Shown here: in pieces, positions 62,667 through 64,000 of the stretch
Layout of the letters: each line of letters begins with the position of its first letter
Position numbering within the stretch: position 1 is the stretch's first letter
Origin: Lewinellaceae bacterium
GTDB taxonomy: Bacteria; Bacteroidota; Bacteroidia; Chitinophagales; Saprospiraceae
Direction of reading: 5' to 3'
DNA length: 64,000 bases
NCBI GenBank assembly: GCA_016719605.1
Contig: JADJYW010000001.1
Span: 310,001-374,000 of the forward strand
The notes under the pieces: generated by a model
Databases searched by the model: none
Told to the model about the DNA's origin: nothing
The model's input: the letters and a program-made list of their open reading frames with translations, nothing else
Translations under genes and position numbers: made by a program

Positions 62667-63041
62667 ATGGAACACAAGGCCAAATCCATTCGGCCATTTA
62701 TCGGGGCTAAAAACTATGAACTGTCGAGGCGTTTTTATCGGGACCTGGGCTTTCAGGAAAGTATTTTGTCACCTGATTTGTCGTATTTCAAAACAGAGAA
62801 AATCGGGTTTTACCTGCAAAATGCTTACATCCGGGATTGGATTGATAATTCCATGATTTTTTTAGAAGTTGATGATGTGGATCGTTATTGGAATGAACTT
62901 TTGGCTTTAGACTTGACAACAAAATATCCAGGTGTAAAGCTAATCCCGATTCGAACGTACGATTGGGGTAGTGAGTGCTTTTTGCACGATCCCTCTGGTA
63001 TTCTCTGGCACTTTGGAGCGTTTTTCAATGACATAGAATAA
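62667..63041 (+). CDS. VOC/glyoxalase-like protein
   Basis: 124 aa. The fold pattern IRPFIGAKNYELSRRFYRDLGF, IGFYLQNAYIRDWIDNSMIFLEVDDVDRYWNELL and GSECFLHDPSGILWHFG matches the vicinal-oxygen-chelate superfamily (glyoxalase, bleomycin-resistance and dioxygenase relatives). Metal ligands and function cannot be fixed. The coding sequence is visibly more AT-rich than its neighbours, which may indicate recent acquisition. TACCTTTC near 62638-62645 is a weak promoter. The 62374-62666 gap upstream holds nothing else I can support. Confidence 0.8.
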   Translation: MEHKAKSIRPFIGAKNYELSRRFYRDLGFQESILSPDLSYFKTEKIGFYLQNAYIRDWIDNSMIFLEVDDVDRYWNELLALDLTTKYPGVKLIPIRTYDWGSECFLHDPSGILWHFGAFFNDIE

Positions 63042-63057
63042 AAACAAATCCACACCC

Positions 63058-63513
63058 ATGCGCATCCTCGCAAACACCCCCGACGAGTACATTGACCAAC
63101 TGCCGCACGACCGGCAACAGGCCATATCCAGGCTGCGGAGCGTCATCCAGGAAAACCTGCCGGAGGGTTTTGAAGAGCGGATTCAATATGACATGATCAG
63201 CTATGTGGTACCGCATGCAACCTACCCCGGCGGATACCATTGCGACCCGAAGCAGCCCTTGCCTTTCCTGAGTATTGCTTCCCAGAAAAATTTCGTGGCC
63301 CTGTACCACATGGGCATCTACTCCGATCAAAAACTGCTGGACTGGTTTGTCGCGGAGTACCCCAAACATTGCTCTACCCGGCTGGACATGGGCAAAAGCT
63401 GCATCCGGTTTAAAAAAATGGATCAGATTCCATATTCCGTGATCGGGCAATTAGCCAAACAGATGACTCCGGAAGAATGGATCAGCTTGTATGAAAGCAG
63501 GCTCAAACGGTAG
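63058..63513 (+). CDS. DUF1801-family protein
   Basis: 151 aa. The N-terminus ILANTPDEYIDQLPHDRQQAISRLRSVIQENLPEGFEERIQYDMISYVVP and the middle LPFLSIASQKNFVALYHMGIY are characteristic of the DUF1801 (YdhG-like) fold. Function unknown. It follows the VOC gene by 16 bp and is likely co-transcribed. A perfect 15-bp hairpin at 63518-63552 follows. Confidence 0.85.
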   Translation: MRILANTPDEYIDQLPHDRQQAISRLRSVIQENLPEGFEERIQYDMISYVVPHATYPGGYHCDPKQPLPFLSIASQKNFVALYHMGIYSDQKLLDWFVAEYPKHCSTRLDMGKSCIRFKKMDQIPYSVIGQLAKQMTPEEWISLYESRLKR

Positions 63514-63517
63514 AGCA

Positions 63518-63552
63518 TACTGTCGGCATGACGTAGAGTCATGCCGACAGTA
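63518..63552. terminator. Perfect hairpin after the DUF1801 gene
   Basis: TACTGTCGGCATGAC, 5-nt loop GTAGA, GTCATGCCGACAGTA. There is no T run, so it may be a processing or Rho-type signal rather than a classical terminator. It lies between convergent genes. Confidence 0.6.
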
Positions 63553-63571
63553 CGCGCTGCAATACCTTTTT

Positions 63572-64000
63572 TCAACACCCACCCCGCACCAAAACGACAA
63601 AAAGCACATTGCCCGACACGGCCATTTTATACGTCTTGTCACCGTCGGAAGGGAGTATGAGTTTCCATGTTTCGCCACCGTCGGCAGAGCGGAAAATACC
63701 GGCTTCAAGACTGCAAAAGAGGTGTCCGTCGGCCTCTTTGATATCGTTGATAACCGATGGCTGATTCGACTGGTAGTTATTTCGGTAGGTATTGGACAAG
63801 GCCTGACGGAGCAGCAACTCGGTCAGTTCGCCATCCATGCGCTGCCAGGTTTTGCCGCCGTCGGCAGAGGTGCGCAACCGATTTGTTGCCATACCCATGG
63901 GATCGGCATGTTCCTTTCCCCAAGGGCCCAGGCCGGAGGTGATGGCAAAGAGCCGGCTCCCGATGCGTCCGGTTTGCAGCGCCATACCGTCTTCGGTCAG
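63572..64000 (-). CDS. BNR/sialidase-like repeat protein (5' end beyond the window)
   Basis: Only the C-terminal part is visible (about 142 codons). Two Asp-box-like repeats are present: LRTSADGGKTWQRMDGELT and IFRSADGGETWKLILPS (SxDxGxTW). The segments MALQTGRIGSRLFAITSGLG and VINDIKEADGHLFCSLEAG are the inter-repeat strands. Such propeller proteins in Bacteroidota are usually secreted. The reading frame is open to the window end; the short tail VVLVRGGC may itself be distorted by an indel. Confidence 0.7.
   Translation of the reverse strand: MTEDGMALQTGRIGSRLFAITSGLGPWGKEHADPMGMATNRLRTSADGGKTWQRMDGELTELLLRQALSNTYRNNYQSNQPSVINDIKEADGHLFCSLEAGIFRSADGGETWKLILPSDGDKTYKMAVSGNVLFVVLVRGGC

Overview
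The window reads as a stretch of chromosome from a Bacteroidota bacterium, most likely of the Saprospiria/Saprospiraceae type. The signs are SusC/SusD, GLPGLI and outer-membrane beta-barrel proteins, T9SS sorting domains of both type A and type B, the acpP-fabF-rnc cluster, promoters of the Bacteroidota form TAnnTTTG, and almost no Shine-Dalgarno sequences. It is moderately GC-rich and mostly housekeeping. I see no rRNA, CRISPR, prophage, insertion sequence or integron. One tRNA (Phe, GAA) is present.

Layout. 0-4.1 kb: rnc, fabF and acpP on the minus strand, divergent from pyk. 4.1-11 kb (minus): fur; a membrane/beta-barrel protein with its ECF sigma factor; a BatD-like protein with a DUF58 protein; murB and a secreted protein. 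11-15.3 kb: prolyl oligopeptidase, corA, kdsA. 15.6-25 kb: an ExbB-ExbD-ExbD-TonB operon, then a T9SS type B-sorted protein, a second TonB, and a convergent TPR/PstS-like/small membrane protein set. 25-30 kb: a SusC/SusD pair. 30-36.4 kb: pdxJ, a CPBP protease, a Tudor-like protein, a Uma2 protein, and two different phosphoglucose isomerases side by side. 36.8-39 kb: NfeD-flotillin pair. 39-50 kb: glyA, queE, an NlpC/P60-like protein without its catalytic Cys, an M42 peptidase, pyrE, a Nudix protein, rmlD, recO, an MtfA-like protein, tRNA-Phe and lpxK. 50-55 kb: a repeat adhesin, murQ and a lipoprotein. 55-61.4 kb: an OmpR/histidine kinase pair divergent from a GLPGLI protein and an outer-membrane beta-barrel protein. 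61.4-64 kb: an Rpn-type nuclease, a VOC protein, a DUF1801 protein and a partial BNR-repeat protein.

Two window-wide features matter most. First, several unrelated families of short tandem repeats sit between genes. Next to start codons they nearly always point the same way relative to the downstream gene, and they read as G-poor, A/C-rich, probably unstructured leaders. Between some convergent genes the same families occur as inverted pairs that can fold into hairpins. I consider this the best candidate for an undescribed system. Second, at least twelve single-base indels, mostly in homopolymers, break otherwise intact genes, including essential ones (fabF, pyk). I read these as sequencing or assembly errors. 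Those genes are annotated as full-length with the break noted; a thirteenth break is suspected at the 3' end of the TPR gene.
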